The translations under genes and the position numbers were made by a program. A stretch of DNA of 56,915 nucleotides from Candidatus Viridilinea mediisalina (GTDB lineage Bacteria > Chloroflexota > Chloroflexia > Chloroflexales > Chloroflexaceae), in the NCBI RefSeq assembly GCF_002532535.1, contig NZ_NQWI01000026.1, positions 1 to 56,915 of the forward strand, written 5' to 3'. The notes beneath the pieces were generated by a model. It had not been told where the DNA came from and did no database searches. It saw only the letters and a program-made list of their open reading frames with translations. Positions 16,478 to 23,997 of the stretch are shown here, piece after piece (the first letter of the stretch is position 1; each line of letters opens with the position of its first letter).

Positions 16478-17074
16478 CTAGAGCCCAATAAGGGCTGCTG
16501 CCAAGAAGAAGCCGAAACAAACCGCAAGCACAAAGACAATCACAAAGAGAATCATGATCACATAGAGCGCCTTATTGCCCGGCAGATTCATCCCGGCCTG
16601 AATAGCGAGATAGGTTAAGTAGAGGTTATAGCCCAAAAGCAATAAGACCATCAACCAACCAAGTAGCGGAATGAGCCCCACGAGGTTACTAATAACCGAA
16701 AGGGGCGCACTAAAGAGCGCCATGTTATAGGCCAACTCACCAAACGCGCCAGTTCCGCCAAAGGCTTTGCCTAAACCATAGGCGATACCCCAGTACATGA
16801 GCAAGAATATCACCGTGAAGATCATCATAAAGAAAATAGTCATAAAGACATTTGCAGCACCAGGATCAGCCACGCCCAATTCACGCAGCTCAGGCGGCAA
16901 CGGTTCTGATGGGAATATGACATTACCGATGGCTGTAATGATGGCATTAATTACCCCAGCACAAATCGAGTAGATCAAAGCCCACTGCAAATTGTCGCGC
17001 TCATGTTCTTCAAAGGTCTGGACGGATGGGTTGGTCAAGACAGCACGGCTGCCGTTCATCATTTCCTGAAACAT
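16478..17074 (-). CDS. Yip1-domain-like membrane protein
   Basis: A 198-residue membrane protein with five hydrophobic segments (about residues 35-55, 78-105, 122-140, 144-165 and 172-196). The cytoplasmic N-terminus ([20 protein letters not shown]) and the arrangement of the segments resemble the bacterial Yip1/YIPF domain family. [20 protein letters not shown] and GEFAYN-like [17 protein letters not shown] are the most typical parts. The function of bacterial members is not known; some act in membrane organisation or secretion. It is transcribed away from the palindromic element just upstream. Confidence 0.65.
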   Translation of the reverse strand: MFQEMMNGSRAVLTNPSVQTFEEHERDNLQWALIYSICAGVINAIITAIGNVIFPSEPLPPELRELGVADPGAANVFMTIFFMMIFTVIFLLMYWGIAYGLGKAFGGTGAFGELAYNMALFSAPLSVISNLVGLIPLLGWLMVLLLLGYNLYLTYLAIQAGMNLPGNKALYVIMILFVIVFVLAVCFGFFLAAALIGL

Positions 17075-17089
17075 AGCGTTTGCTCCTTA

Positions 17090-17188
17090 GAGGCTGTCTG
17101 AAAAGTCTATGAACTGGCGTTGGAGTGCCGGCTTTAGCCGGCTAAAGCCGGCACTCCAACACGTACCCACGAGCTTTTCAGACAGATC
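17090..17188. mobile_element. GCTGTCTGAAAAG palindromic element, copy 2
   Basis: Ends GAGGCTGTCTGAAAAG and CTTTTCAGACAGATCC. The inner hairpin, GTTGGAGTGCCGGCTTTAGC with GCTAAAGCCGGCACTCCAAC, is perfect. Direct TTA repeats flank it (17087-17089 and 17189-17191). It lies upstream of the Yip1-like gene. Confidence 0.85.
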
Positions 17189-17225
17189 CTTAGCCTATAC
17201 GTTGTCGCATACTTCTATTGTACGC

Positions 17226-18422
17226 CTATGAGTCAAGGTATGAGCCAACCTCTCGGATCGCACCCGCCAAGCGCCGAATAGCCTCATCAAGCTGTTCGGC
17301 TGGCGTTTCGCTAAAGGCGAGGCGGATGTGGTCGTCACCACTGCCGTCGCTGAAGCAGCGGCTGCCGGGTAGAATCTCTACGCCATGTTGGATGGCAAGG
17401 GGCTCTAGTTCAGTCGCGTTAACCCCAGAGGGCAGGCGCAGCCAGATGAAGAAGCCGCCCTCGGGCATAACGAAGCTCGCTTCGGGCAACTCGCGGCGTA
17501 AGGCGTTGGCCATGCGCTCACATTTGGCAGCATAGTGTTGACGTAGGACTGCGATGTGCGCCTCTAGCCGACCATCGGCACTAAACTCGGCCACCAGGTG
17601 GGTAACAAAGGGGCCACTGCTGCCTTCGGGTTTGAACATGAAGAGGCGATCAATCAGGGCTTTGGGGCCGTGGGCCCACCCAACGCGCAGGCCCGGGGCG
17701 AGGATTTTGGAGAAGGTGCCAATGCGTAACACCCAACCCTCAGTGTCCAGAGCCGCCATGGGCGGCAAGGGCTCGCCACGGAAGCGCAGATCAACGTAGG
17801 CATCATCTTCCACAATGAGCAGACCGTACTCGGCGGCGAGTTGCACGATGCGCTGACGACGGGCGAGACTGAGGGTGACCCCCGCAGGATTTTGGAAGGT
17901 GGGGATACTGTAGAGGAAGCGGGGGCGCACACCAGCGGCGCGCAATTCCCGTAGTGTGGCTTCAAGGGCATCAACATCAAGCCCCGCACTATCCACCGGC
18001 ACACCAACAAGCCGGGCACCGCCCCGCGCAAACATGCGTACTGCGCCCATAAAGGTAGGCGCCTCAACCAGCACGGTATCGCCGGGGTTGATCAAGACAT
18101 GGGGCAGAATGCCGAGAATCTGTGATGAGCCATAGGCAACCAGAATTTGGCGTGGCTCTGCGGCCACCCCCTCATGGCGCAAGCGCTCGGCAATGAGCAT
18201 CTTGAGACTGCGCGCATCAGGGGCATAGTTGAGAACCTCGCCAATCTTGTTTGAGGTAAGCTGGGCTGCCGCCTCGATCAACTCCTCGCCAGGCAACATG
18301 AGCGGATCGGCGAGGCCATAGGCCAACGAAATCAGGGGAATCGCCCCGGCTACTGGCGGTGCAGCCCAGATCGGTGGGGCCAACTCGCGCGCCTGGGGCG
18401 TGAAGAGCTCTGAGAGTTGCAT
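17226..18422 (-). CDS. PLP-dependent aminotransferase (LysN / 2-aminoadipate aminotransferase-like)
   Basis: A 398-residue fold-type I aminotransferase of the MocR/LysN subgroup, without a GntR domain. PLP-binding landmarks are AYGSSQILGILPHVLINPGD (about residue 105), SIPTFQNPAGVTLSLARRQR (about 185), EDDAYVDLRF (about 212) and RIGTFSKILAPGLRVGW, whose Lys should form the Schiff base (about 245). GGFFIWLRLPSG near 325 is the conserved C-terminal block. ATG 18422 follows a GGAGGTGGTCT stretch, a good ribosome site that is itself part of a repeat. Members transaminate 2-aminoadipate, branched-chain or aromatic amino acids; the substrate cannot be fixed. It diverges from pxpA. Confidence 0.85.
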   Translation of the reverse strand: MQLSELFTPQARELAPPIWAAPPVAGAIPLISLAYGLADPLMLPGEELIEAAAQLTSNKIGEVLNYAPDARSLKMLIAERLRHEGVAAEPRQILVAYGSSQILGILPHVLINPGDTVLVEAPTFMGAVRMFARGGARLVGVPVDSAGLDVDALEATLRELRAAGVRPRFLYSIPTFQNPAGVTLSLARRQRIVQLAAEYGLLIVEDDAYVDLRFRGEPLPPMAALDTEGWVLRIGTFSKILAPGLRVGWAHGPKALIDRLFMFKPEGSSGPFVTHLVAEFSADGRLEAHIAVLRQHYAAKCERMANALRRELPEASFVMPEGGFFIWLRLPSGVNATELEPLAIQHGVEILPGSRCFSDGSGDDHIRLAFSETPAEQLDEAIRRLAGAIREVGSYLDS

Positions 18423-18425
18423 AGA

Positions 18426-18475
18426 CCACCTCCGGTGGGGGTGCGGGGCGTAGCCCCAACGACGTTGACGTAGCC
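18426..18475. repeat. ACCTCCGGTGGGGG/GGGGCGTAGCCCC repeat
   Basis: CACCTCCGGTGGGGGT is followed by the hairpin GGGGCGTAGCCCC and ACGACGTTGACGTAG. This is the same framework as at 11180-11320, without the central palindrome. It supplies the ribosome site of the minus-strand aminotransferase. Confidence 0.65.
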
Positions 18476-18519
18476 CTTGAATTAAGCTCGTGAATAACGT
18501 AGAGAGTGTACCATAATGG

Positions 18520-18525
18520 TATAAT
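18520..18525 (+). promoter_or_regulatory. -10 box of pxpA
   Basis: TATAAT ends 12 bases before the ATG at 18538, so the transcript would have a leader of about 6 nt or fewer. There is no clear -35 box. This suggests a near-leaderless pxpA message. Confidence 0.4.
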
Positions 18526-18537
18526 TGAGCCAAATCT

Positions 18538-19302
18538 ATGGATACAATTGACCTCAACTGTGACTGTGGCGAAGGCTTTGGCCCCTGGACAATGGGTGAT
18601 GATGCGGCGCTGCTGCCCTCTGTCAGTTCGGCCAATATTGCCTGCGGTGGCCATGCGGGCGACCCTGATACGATGCGTCGCACGCTGCGTCTGGCCCATA
18701 CCTTGGGCTTGAATGTCGGAGCCCACCCTAGCTTTCCCGACCTCCATGGCTTTGGGCGGCGCGTGTTGCCCATGCGCCCCGACGAGCTTACCAATAGTAT
18801 CTTGGCCCAACTGGGAGCGTTGACAGCGCTGGCCAAGGCCGAGGGGGTGCGTTTGCACCATGTCAAGCCCCACGGGGCGCTCTACAACCAAGCTGCCGTG
18901 ACGCCAACCGTAGCCCATGCGTTGGTTGAAGCGGTGCTGACCTTTGATGCCAACCTGATTCTGGTGGCGCTGGCCAATTCGGCCCTAGAGCAAGTGGGAC
19001 GCGCTGCCGGGCTCGTGGTGGCGCGTGAAGCTTTTGCCGACCGGGCCTATGAGCCGGATGGCACCCTACGTCCGCGCCAACTTGCGGGGGCAGTAATCCT
19101 CGACCATGCCCAGAATCTTGCCCAGACGCTGATGATTGTGCGTGAAGGCCAGGTGCGCACCTATGATGGTAGCCTGATTCCACTCCAGGCCGAGACCATC
19201 TGCCTGCACGGTGACACCCCCGCTGCCGCTGCCCGTGCCGCCTTCCTACGCCGTGAATTGGAGGCAGCGGGGGTGGCGGTAGGCGGATTGCAGCATGGGT
19301 GA
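18538..19302 (+). CDS. pxpA: 5-oxoprolinase subunit A (LamB/YcsF family)
   Basis: A 254-residue protein of the LamB/YcsF family. With PxpB and PxpC it makes the bacterial ATP-dependent 5-oxoprolinase, which opens pyroglutamate to glutamate. Signatures are [13 protein letters not shown] at residues 5-17, [15 protein letters not shown] at about 32, [16 protein letters not shown] near 61 and [13 protein letters not shown] near 108. Length is normal. pxpB and pxpC are not next to it; the following gene, overlapping by 8 bp, is a membrane protein. Its absence from a pxpBC cluster is the only odd feature. Confidence 0.9.
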   Translation: MDTIDLNCDCGEGFGPWTMGDDAALLPSVSSANIACGGHAGDPDTMRRTLRLAHTLGLNVGAHPSFPDLHGFGRRVLPMRPDELTNSILAQLGALTALAKAEGVRLHHVKPHGALYNQAAVTPTVAHALVEAVLTFDANLILVALANSALEQVGRAAGLVVAREAFADRAYEPDGTLRPRQLAGAVILDHAQNLAQTLMIVREGQVRTYDGSLIPLQAETICLHGDTPAAAARAAFLRRELEAAGVAVGGLQHG

Positions 19303-20143
19303 ACTACTTGGGGCTCTTGGTTTAGCTTGGCCGCGCTTGTTGTTCTATCCAGGGGGCATCTTTGCGCTCGTGGCCGCGTGGCTCCTCGCCATGTGGTTAC
19401 GCCACTGTGCTCGTGCGCTCATCCTGGAACCTGAGGCAACCTGGCAGCCCAACCGCATCATACCATTTACGATTGTAGATTGCAGATTGCAGATTGGCGA
19501 ACATGGCGCTCCAATGGGCTTTAGCGTTCTTGATAATGCGGCATGTTCAAGGGTAATTGGTATCATTGCTACCGTACCACCACTGGCAGTCGTCAGCCTC
19601 TTGCCCTTAGCGCCGGCCCGCCCCTTTCCCTACGGCCTCGACCTCATTGTCGCCCTTGCACTACTCGAATGGCCACGCATATGGCTACAACGGCAACCCA
19701 CACGGAATGACCTACTCCACGCCTACTGGCCGCTACTGATTGCCGCTTGGGGCTGGAGCGAAGCAACTGGTGGTCTTGGCCTGAGTCGCCTCTTAGCTTG
19801 GCCCGAACCCATGGCCCGCCAAATCCTCATGCTCATGGGCACAGCCCTCTGGCTCACCAGCTTACCGCCCCTGCTCGACGGCGAGCTACGGAGCCTAGCC
19901 GCACGGCTACGGGCCCTGGGCCTACTGCTGATTGCCTGCCTACCGCTGATAGCGCTACTGGCGGCCTACGGAGCAGCATGGCTACCTAACGCATGGCAGG
20001 GGCGGATCTTCCCGCTGGTGGCCCTTGTTAGTGCAGCCCTGCTGCTTGGTGCTTTACTCCGCCTGCCCCCCAAGCTGCTACAGCGTGGGCAACTACTGCT
20101 GGCGCTGGGCCTGTTGGGGGTGTGGGTAAGCTTGTTGGTCTAA
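19295..20143 (+). CDS. Polytopic membrane protein with an in-frame mobile-element insertion
   Basis: A 282-residue hydrophobic protein with about seven transmembrane stretches; the family is not recognised. Its start overlaps the end of pxpA by 8 bp, so the two are probably co-translated. Residues ~57-91 (from [12 protein letters not shown] to SRVIGII) are encoded by a 100-bp repeat plus a 5-bp duplication. Removing those 105 bases gives [16 protein letters not shown] without a break, so the ancestral protein was about 247 residues. The insert falls in the hydrophilic loop after the first transmembrane helix, where it may be tolerated. The spacing of helices and the PxRP-like segment faintly recall NuoH-type subunits, but I would not assign that. 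The stop TAA coincides with the target duplication of another element. Confidence 0.6.
   Translation: MGELLGALGLAWPRLLFYPGGIFALVAAWLLAMWLRHCARALILEPEATWQPNRIIPFTIVDCRLQIGEHGAPMGFSVLDNAACSRVIGIIATVPPLAVVSLLPLAPARPFPYGLDLIVALALLEWPRIWLQRQPTRNDLLHAYWPLLIAAWGWSEATGGLGLSRLLAWPEPMARQILMLMGTALWLTSLPPLLDGELRSLAARLRALGLLLIACLPLIALLAAYGAAWLPNAWQGRIFPLVALVSAALLLGALLRLPPKLLQRGQLLLALGLLGVWVSLLV
19462..19561 (+). mobile_element. 7-bp-tandem-headed element inserted in frame in a gene
   Basis: 100 bp from ACCATTTAC to GTAATTGGT (imperfect inverted ends), flanked by direct ATCAT repeats (19457-19461 and 19562-19566). The head has about three GATTGTA/GATTGCA units; the body is GCGAACATGGCGCTCCAATG then GGCTTTAGCGTTCTTGATAA. 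Net gain is 105 bp, which keeps the frame of the host gene and adds no stop codon. Confidence 0.9.
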
Positions 20144-20264
20144 GAAGCTGTCTGAAAAGGGCTTCAGTGTCGTTCCACACGATGTGGCACACGCTGGGGT
20201 GCCGACTTTAGCCGGCTAAAGCCGGCACTCCAACGCCAGTTCATAGACTCTTCAGACAGCCTCT
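20144..20264. mobile_element. GCTGTCTGAAAAG palindromic element, copy 3
   Basis: Ends GAAGCTGTCTGAAAAG and CTCTTCAGACAGCCTC, with about 20 bp extra on the left side compared with the other copies. Direct TAA repeats flank it; the left TAA (20141-20143) is the stop codon of the membrane protein. Confidence 0.85.
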
Positions 20265-20274
20265 AACGTGCTTA

Positions 20275-21645
20275 CTACGACTTCGTTACCGGCTCACGTC
20301 GCGTTACCGGGGCAGGCGTAGCAGGAGGTGCCGTGACCATACTCTGGCGCAAGCGCAACACCGCCTCCTGGCTCAAAGCAACAAAGATACCACCCATAGT
20401 TCCAAGCACCAAACCCGCCCCACCAAAAAGAATCAAGCTAACCAAGAGTGAACGCGGTGTTTCAGGCATCAGGCTAATCACCCGCACCGAAAGCTGTGAG
20501 GTCAACTCAGCAATCCGCTGCTCCTCAAGCTTGGTGCGCAGCAAATTGACCGAAGAGAGCGCCGTATCGCGCCGCTGGATCAACTGGCGCTCTTGGGCCC
20601 GCAATTGCTCATACTCACTCCGCAAGCCCGCCAACTGAGTTTGGTACTGTTGAATCGTAGCCGTATCGAGCCCTACCAAGCCTGTCTCGCCGCTGCGGAT
20701 CACCAAAGCCATGCGCTCAAGCTCAGTCGCAAAACGAGTGCGTTGGCCCTCCATGGCTGCAATCAGGCGATCAAGCTCAGCCACCGTCGTGGGCGTATTG
20801 GTGATGGCCGCGACATCATCAACGAGCAGTTGCAGCGGCAGCGACGACGTGCTACTCGAACGGGCGCGCAGCGACAGGAGTGCCAGCGAACTCGCCAACT
20901 CATCCGTCAAACCCGCCTGCAACTGCTCGCGCACCGTACGGGCATCCTGCAGAATCACCTCAATCTCACGGGTGCGCTGGGCATAGGCGGAATAGAGTGA
21001 GCGCTCGGCATCAAGCGAGCCATCAACCAAGCCTTGCAGCGTCTTCTGCTGACGATCAATTTCGTAGACGCGGCTCTGGGCCAAAAACTCCTCCAGCGTT
21101 GCCTGCTGGGTCGCCAAATTCGCTTCAGCCACCGCCAACTGCTCATCAACCAAACGGGTGAGCAACGCATCACGGCTATAGGTCTCAAGCACCAAACGCT
21201 CAAAGTTGCGTGCCCAAGCCTCAGCTAACCCCAACGCCTCGGCTTCATCCTCACCCGACGCAGTGATCGTGATCAGATCGCCGTTGGCCTCAACCTCAAT
21301 CTGTTTCAACAACTCCGTGACATCTTCAGAGGTCTCCAACTCCACCCCAAGCTCACGTGCCACCCGTTGAACCATTTCACTACTCAGTGCCAGCGTTGTC
21401 AAGGCATCATTACGAGCTATGACATTCGTTGAAAGGGTCGCATCACGGCTAGTGAAGCGCTCATCAAGTGACACCTCAGAGCCGCCGGGCAAAATCAAGA
21501 TCTGAGCAGTAACCTGATCTGCTCGTGGGCGTATAATCGCCACACTTGCGGCCAACAAAGCCAGTACCAACGCCATACTGATCACAAAGCGCCAGCGGCG
21601 CAGTACGGCCAACAACCAAGGCCGCAGATCGATCTCATCGTCCAT
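20275..21645 (-). CDS. Wzz/chain-length-determinant-like polysaccharide co-polymerase
   Basis: A 456-residue protein with the topology of polysaccharide co-polymerases: a short cytoplasmic start (DEIDLRPWLLAVLRRWRFVI), TM1 at about residues 20-42, a long coiled-coil extracytoplasmic region (about 45-405; heptad-rich Glu/Gln/Leu segments such as AEANLATQQATLEEFLAQSR) and TM2 near 410-432 (SLLVSLILFGGAGLVLGTMG) followed by a short basic tail. No Walker motifs, so this is not a fused tyrosine kinase. Such proteins set the chain length of Wzy-made glycans. It is the last gene of the polysaccharide cluster and is oriented with it. ATG 21645 is chosen for MDDEIDLRPW. Confidence 0.8.
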   Translation of the reverse strand: MDDEIDLRPWLLAVLRRWRFVISMALVLALLAASVAIIRPRADQVTAQILILPGGSEVSLDERFTSRDATLSTNVIARNDALTTLALSSEMVQRVARELGVELETSEDVTELLKQIEVEANGDLITITASGEDEAEALGLAEAWARNFERLVLETYSRDALLTRLVDEQLAVAEANLATQQATLEEFLAQSRVYEIDRQQKTLQGLVDGSLDAERSLYSAYAQRTREIEVILQDARTVREQLQAGLTDELASSLALLSLRARSSSTSSLPLQLLVDDVAAITNTPTTVAELDRLIAAMEGQRTRFATELERMALVIRSGETGLVGLDTATIQQYQTQLAGLRSEYEQLRAQERQLIQRRDTALSSVNLLRTKLEEQRIAELTSQLSVRVISLMPETPRSLLVSLILFGGAGLVLGTMGGIFVALSQEAVLRLRQSMVTAPPATPAPVTRREPVTKS

Positions 21646-21720
21646 GGATATAATCAACCTCCAAAAGCGCAGCATCAATGTCGTAGCGATTGTAGCAGAT
21701 GGTTAGGGGGGCGTCAATCA

Positions 21721-21775
21721 ATCTTATGTTCTTCCATGTTGGCGGCGAAGCCGCCAACATGGAAGAACATAAGAT
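21721..21775. repeat. Perfect palindrome, GGCGGC-GAA-GCCGCC core
   Basis: 26-nt arms around GAA; the outer arm is ATCTTATGTTCTTCCATG. It belongs to the same core family as 9823, 11226 and 16389, with unrelated arms. Confidence 0.9.
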
Positions 21776-21776
21776 G

Positions 21777-21904
21777 TTGTTAGCGCAAACAAGCCTTGGG
21801 CTGGCAGGCGACCTCACGGTGGCTTCGACAGGCTCAGCCACCGCGCCGCTGGCTGAGCCTGTCGAAGCCAAGCGGCGCAGCCCAGGGCTTCTTCGCGCTA
21901 ACAA
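21777..21904. repeat. Inverted-repeat element carrying two GGCTGAGCCTGTCGAAGCC units
   Basis: Ends TTGTTAGCGC and GCGCTAACAA are inverted; inside them, AAGCCTTGGGCTG pairs with CAGCCCAGGGCTT. The centre holds GGCTTCGACAGGCTCAGCC (21821) and its reverse complement (21851). It is about 128 bp with no coding capacity and abuts the palindrome at 21721. Confidence 0.75.
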
Positions 21905-21910
21905 TATTTT

Positions 21911-22600
21911 TCACCCAGACTCTCTACTCACCAACAGCACATGCTTCAGCGCAACCATAAGGGCAACCAAAAAACTTCCTACCAGCAGCGGGTAGAAGGG
22001 CGGCCAGCCGAGTGGCCCTGGGCGCTGGGCAGCCATGCGCGAAACTGGCCAGAGCGCATCGAGGCGCTGGTGCTGGTAGATGGGGGTGAAGGCGAGCGCA
22101 AAGATGGGATCAAGCTCACCATTGACGACGACCGATCCATGGGGTTCGGTCTGGCGACTCACCAGGATACGCACATCCGCCCCCTCAGGCAACGGGGGTG
22201 GCTCTAGGATCAATTGGAGCGTCGGGCTGCTGGTATGGAGCGTTGCACGGGTGAATATTGGTGCAAAACGAACTTCCAACACCCCCTGTTCAGTGGCCCC
22301 CAAGGGCACCTCAAGGTTGATGAGGTCACGCGGCAAGCCACCCTCATGGCGCAGGCGCAGGCGCAAGGGCAATTCTGTTGCCAACGGATCAACCTTTAAG
22401 CCCAAACGCAGGCCCACGAGATACTCGCCCTCAGCCATGATCCGCTGTTCAAGCTGTGTCACCTCTGTTAAAGCGAGCAACTCTACTCCATCGAGCGCTG
22501 CACCTGGCTGCGCTACCGGCTGTAGCGCTGCAAGCATAGCCGCGCTGGTCAGCACAATCAATAACCCTATGACCAATGGAAACCAATAGGAACGTATCAT
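21911..22600 (-). CDS. Bitopic/two-TM protein of the polysaccharide locus, unknown function
   Basis: A 229-residue protein. An N-terminal hydrophobic segment (residues 5-27, YWFPLVIGLLIVLTSAAMLA) is followed by a ~165-residue beta-rich extracytoplasmic region, with a second membrane helix near 203-222 (PFYPLLVGSFLVALMVALKH). I recognise no domain. Its ATG overlaps the stop of the upstream polytopic membrane protein by 4 bp (ATGA), so the two are translationally coupled and probably work together on glycan transfer. Confidence 0.6.
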   Translation of the reverse strand: MIRSYWFPLVIGLLIVLTSAAMLAALQPVAQPGAALDGVELLALTEVTQLEQRIMAEGEYLVGLRLGLKVDPLATELPLRLRLRHEGGLPRDLINLEVPLGATEQGVLEVRFAPIFTRATLHTSSPTLQLILEPPPLPEGADVRILVSRQTEPHGSVVVNGELDPIFALAFTPIYQHQRLDALWPVSRMAAQRPGPLGWPPFYPLLVGSFLVALMVALKHVLLVSRESG

Positions 22601-23997
22601 GTTAGATAGTAGAAATCTACTAGCACGCTACTCCACGCAAAGCTACTCAGACCCACAAAGAGCAATAATAACCCGATGGTAGCCCATCTGCGCCAGGGTT
22701 GTGGAAAGAGCCCCTGCCAGCCTAACGCCAAGAGCCAGAGGTGGGGCAAGATTGCCCAGAACATATAGCGCCCACGCGGGATGTGGAGCCATTGTCCGTA
22801 GGGCGGCAGTGGATGCACATGCATAATCGTTACAAACCATGCCACACAAACCATCGCAAAGCATAACCAGATCGAACGCTGTTGCCACAGAGGTAATTGC
22901 CCGCGCAATTGCCATCCACGCACCAAGAGGCCGATGCAGACTGCTACGGTTAGCATCCGCGCCATGAGGTCAACACTAGCGCCCAAGCTAATATGGCCCC
23001 ATGCCAAGCGAGCCCAGAAGCTCTCAAACATCACCCGCACCACCTCAGGGTAGATTGGTGCCGAGAGTTCCCAATCTGCGACCGAGAGGAGCCACCGATC
23101 AAGGTAGATACGTAGGTGGTTGCGATCGAATTCAAGCAACCAATCACGCGGCAAGATGCGTAAGGCCCCCTCAACCCGCTCGAAGCGGAAACTGGCTATG
23201 CTCACACCAGCCAGCAAGCTCAAACCTGTGGGCAACCAAATGCGCCACGGTAGCGGTTGGCGCCAACCAGCCCAGAGCAGGGTAAGCCCAAAAGGGACAA
23301 GCATAGGAATTGCGGTGCGTTTGGTGAACAACGCTACAGCCAAACCGAAGAGCGCTAAGAGCAAGCCCATCGGTTGAAAACCATCGCGCAAGAGCCGCGC
23401 ACAACCCAGGAGCAACACGAGCGCGGCAAAATTGACCAGCACATCGCTATTGACTGCGGTCATAAGGTCGGCAAAAGTAGGGGTAAAGAGCAGCAACAGC
23501 GGGATGACCAGTTGCATCAATGGTTCATCGGGCAGCAAGGTTACCGCAATACGCCACGCCGCCAGCACCGAGAGCGCATAGAGCACCAAGCTCACCATGC
23601 GTGCCCCATAGAGCTGCAACTCCACCGAACGATCCTGCAAGAAGCCAAGCGGTACTGCGGCAACACTATAGTAGAGCGGCGGATGCACACGCTGATTGTA
23701 GCCGAGCCGAATACGTCGAGCTTCCTCGATGTTTGGATGCTCACCTGGGGGATAAAAGCCATGACGATACATCGAGACCGCAATCGCATGGCTGATGCCT
23801 ACCGCTTGTGGGCCAGGTGCCTCAAATTCACCAGCGGCAATCTGGGCTGCATACTCAAAGTGGGATGGCTCATCGTAGTGCTGCCATGGCGGGACAAGCG
23901 CCAGATAGAGCAGGCCGTGCAATAGAGCTAGGGGCAACAGCCAACTTATGACTGCCCACTCAGCTTTCCATACATTCCATTGGGCAGCCATGCTCAA
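22597..23997 (-). CDS. Polytopic membrane protein, GT-C/DUF2142-like
   Basis: A 466-residue protein with about 11-12 membrane segments. LVPPWQHYDEPSHFEYAAQI near residue 35 is the D-E/H motif of the first external loop, as in GT-C type glycosyltransferases (GT39/ArnT) and DUF2142 proteins; the P..DE..HF arrangement favours DUF2142. Such enzymes take sugars from lipid-linked donors outside the membrane. It overlaps its neighbours by 4 bp at both ends, which places it in the polysaccharide operon. The acceptor and donor are unknown. Confidence 0.7.
   Translation of the reverse strand: MSMAAQWNVWKAEWAVISWLLPLALLHGLLYLALVPPWQHYDEPSHFEYAAQIAAGEFEAPGPQAVGISHAIAVSMYRHGFYPPGEHPNIEEARRIRLGYNQRVHPPLYYSVAAVPLGFLQDRSVELQLYGARMVSLVLYALSVLAAWRIAVTLLPDEPLMQLVIPLLLLFTPTFADLMTAVNSDVLVNFAALVLLLGCARLLRDGFQPMGLLLALFGLAVALFTKRTAIPMLVPFGLTLLWAGWRQPLPWRIWLPTGLSLLAGVSIASFRFERVEGALRILPRDWLLEFDRNHLRIYLDRWLLSVADWELSAPIYPEVVRVMFESFWARLAWGHISLGASVDLMARMLTVAVCIGLLVRGWQLRGQLPLWQQRSIWLCFAMVCVAWFVTIMHVHPLPPYGQWLHIPRGRYMFWAILPHLWLLALGWQGLFPQPWRRWATIGLLLLFVGLSSFAWSSVLVDFYYLT

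Noticed and set aside
16290-16520. N-terminal extension of RlmN
   Set aside because: It is encoded by the palindrome and GGGGCTGCGCCCC repeat; RlmN homology starts at 16289.
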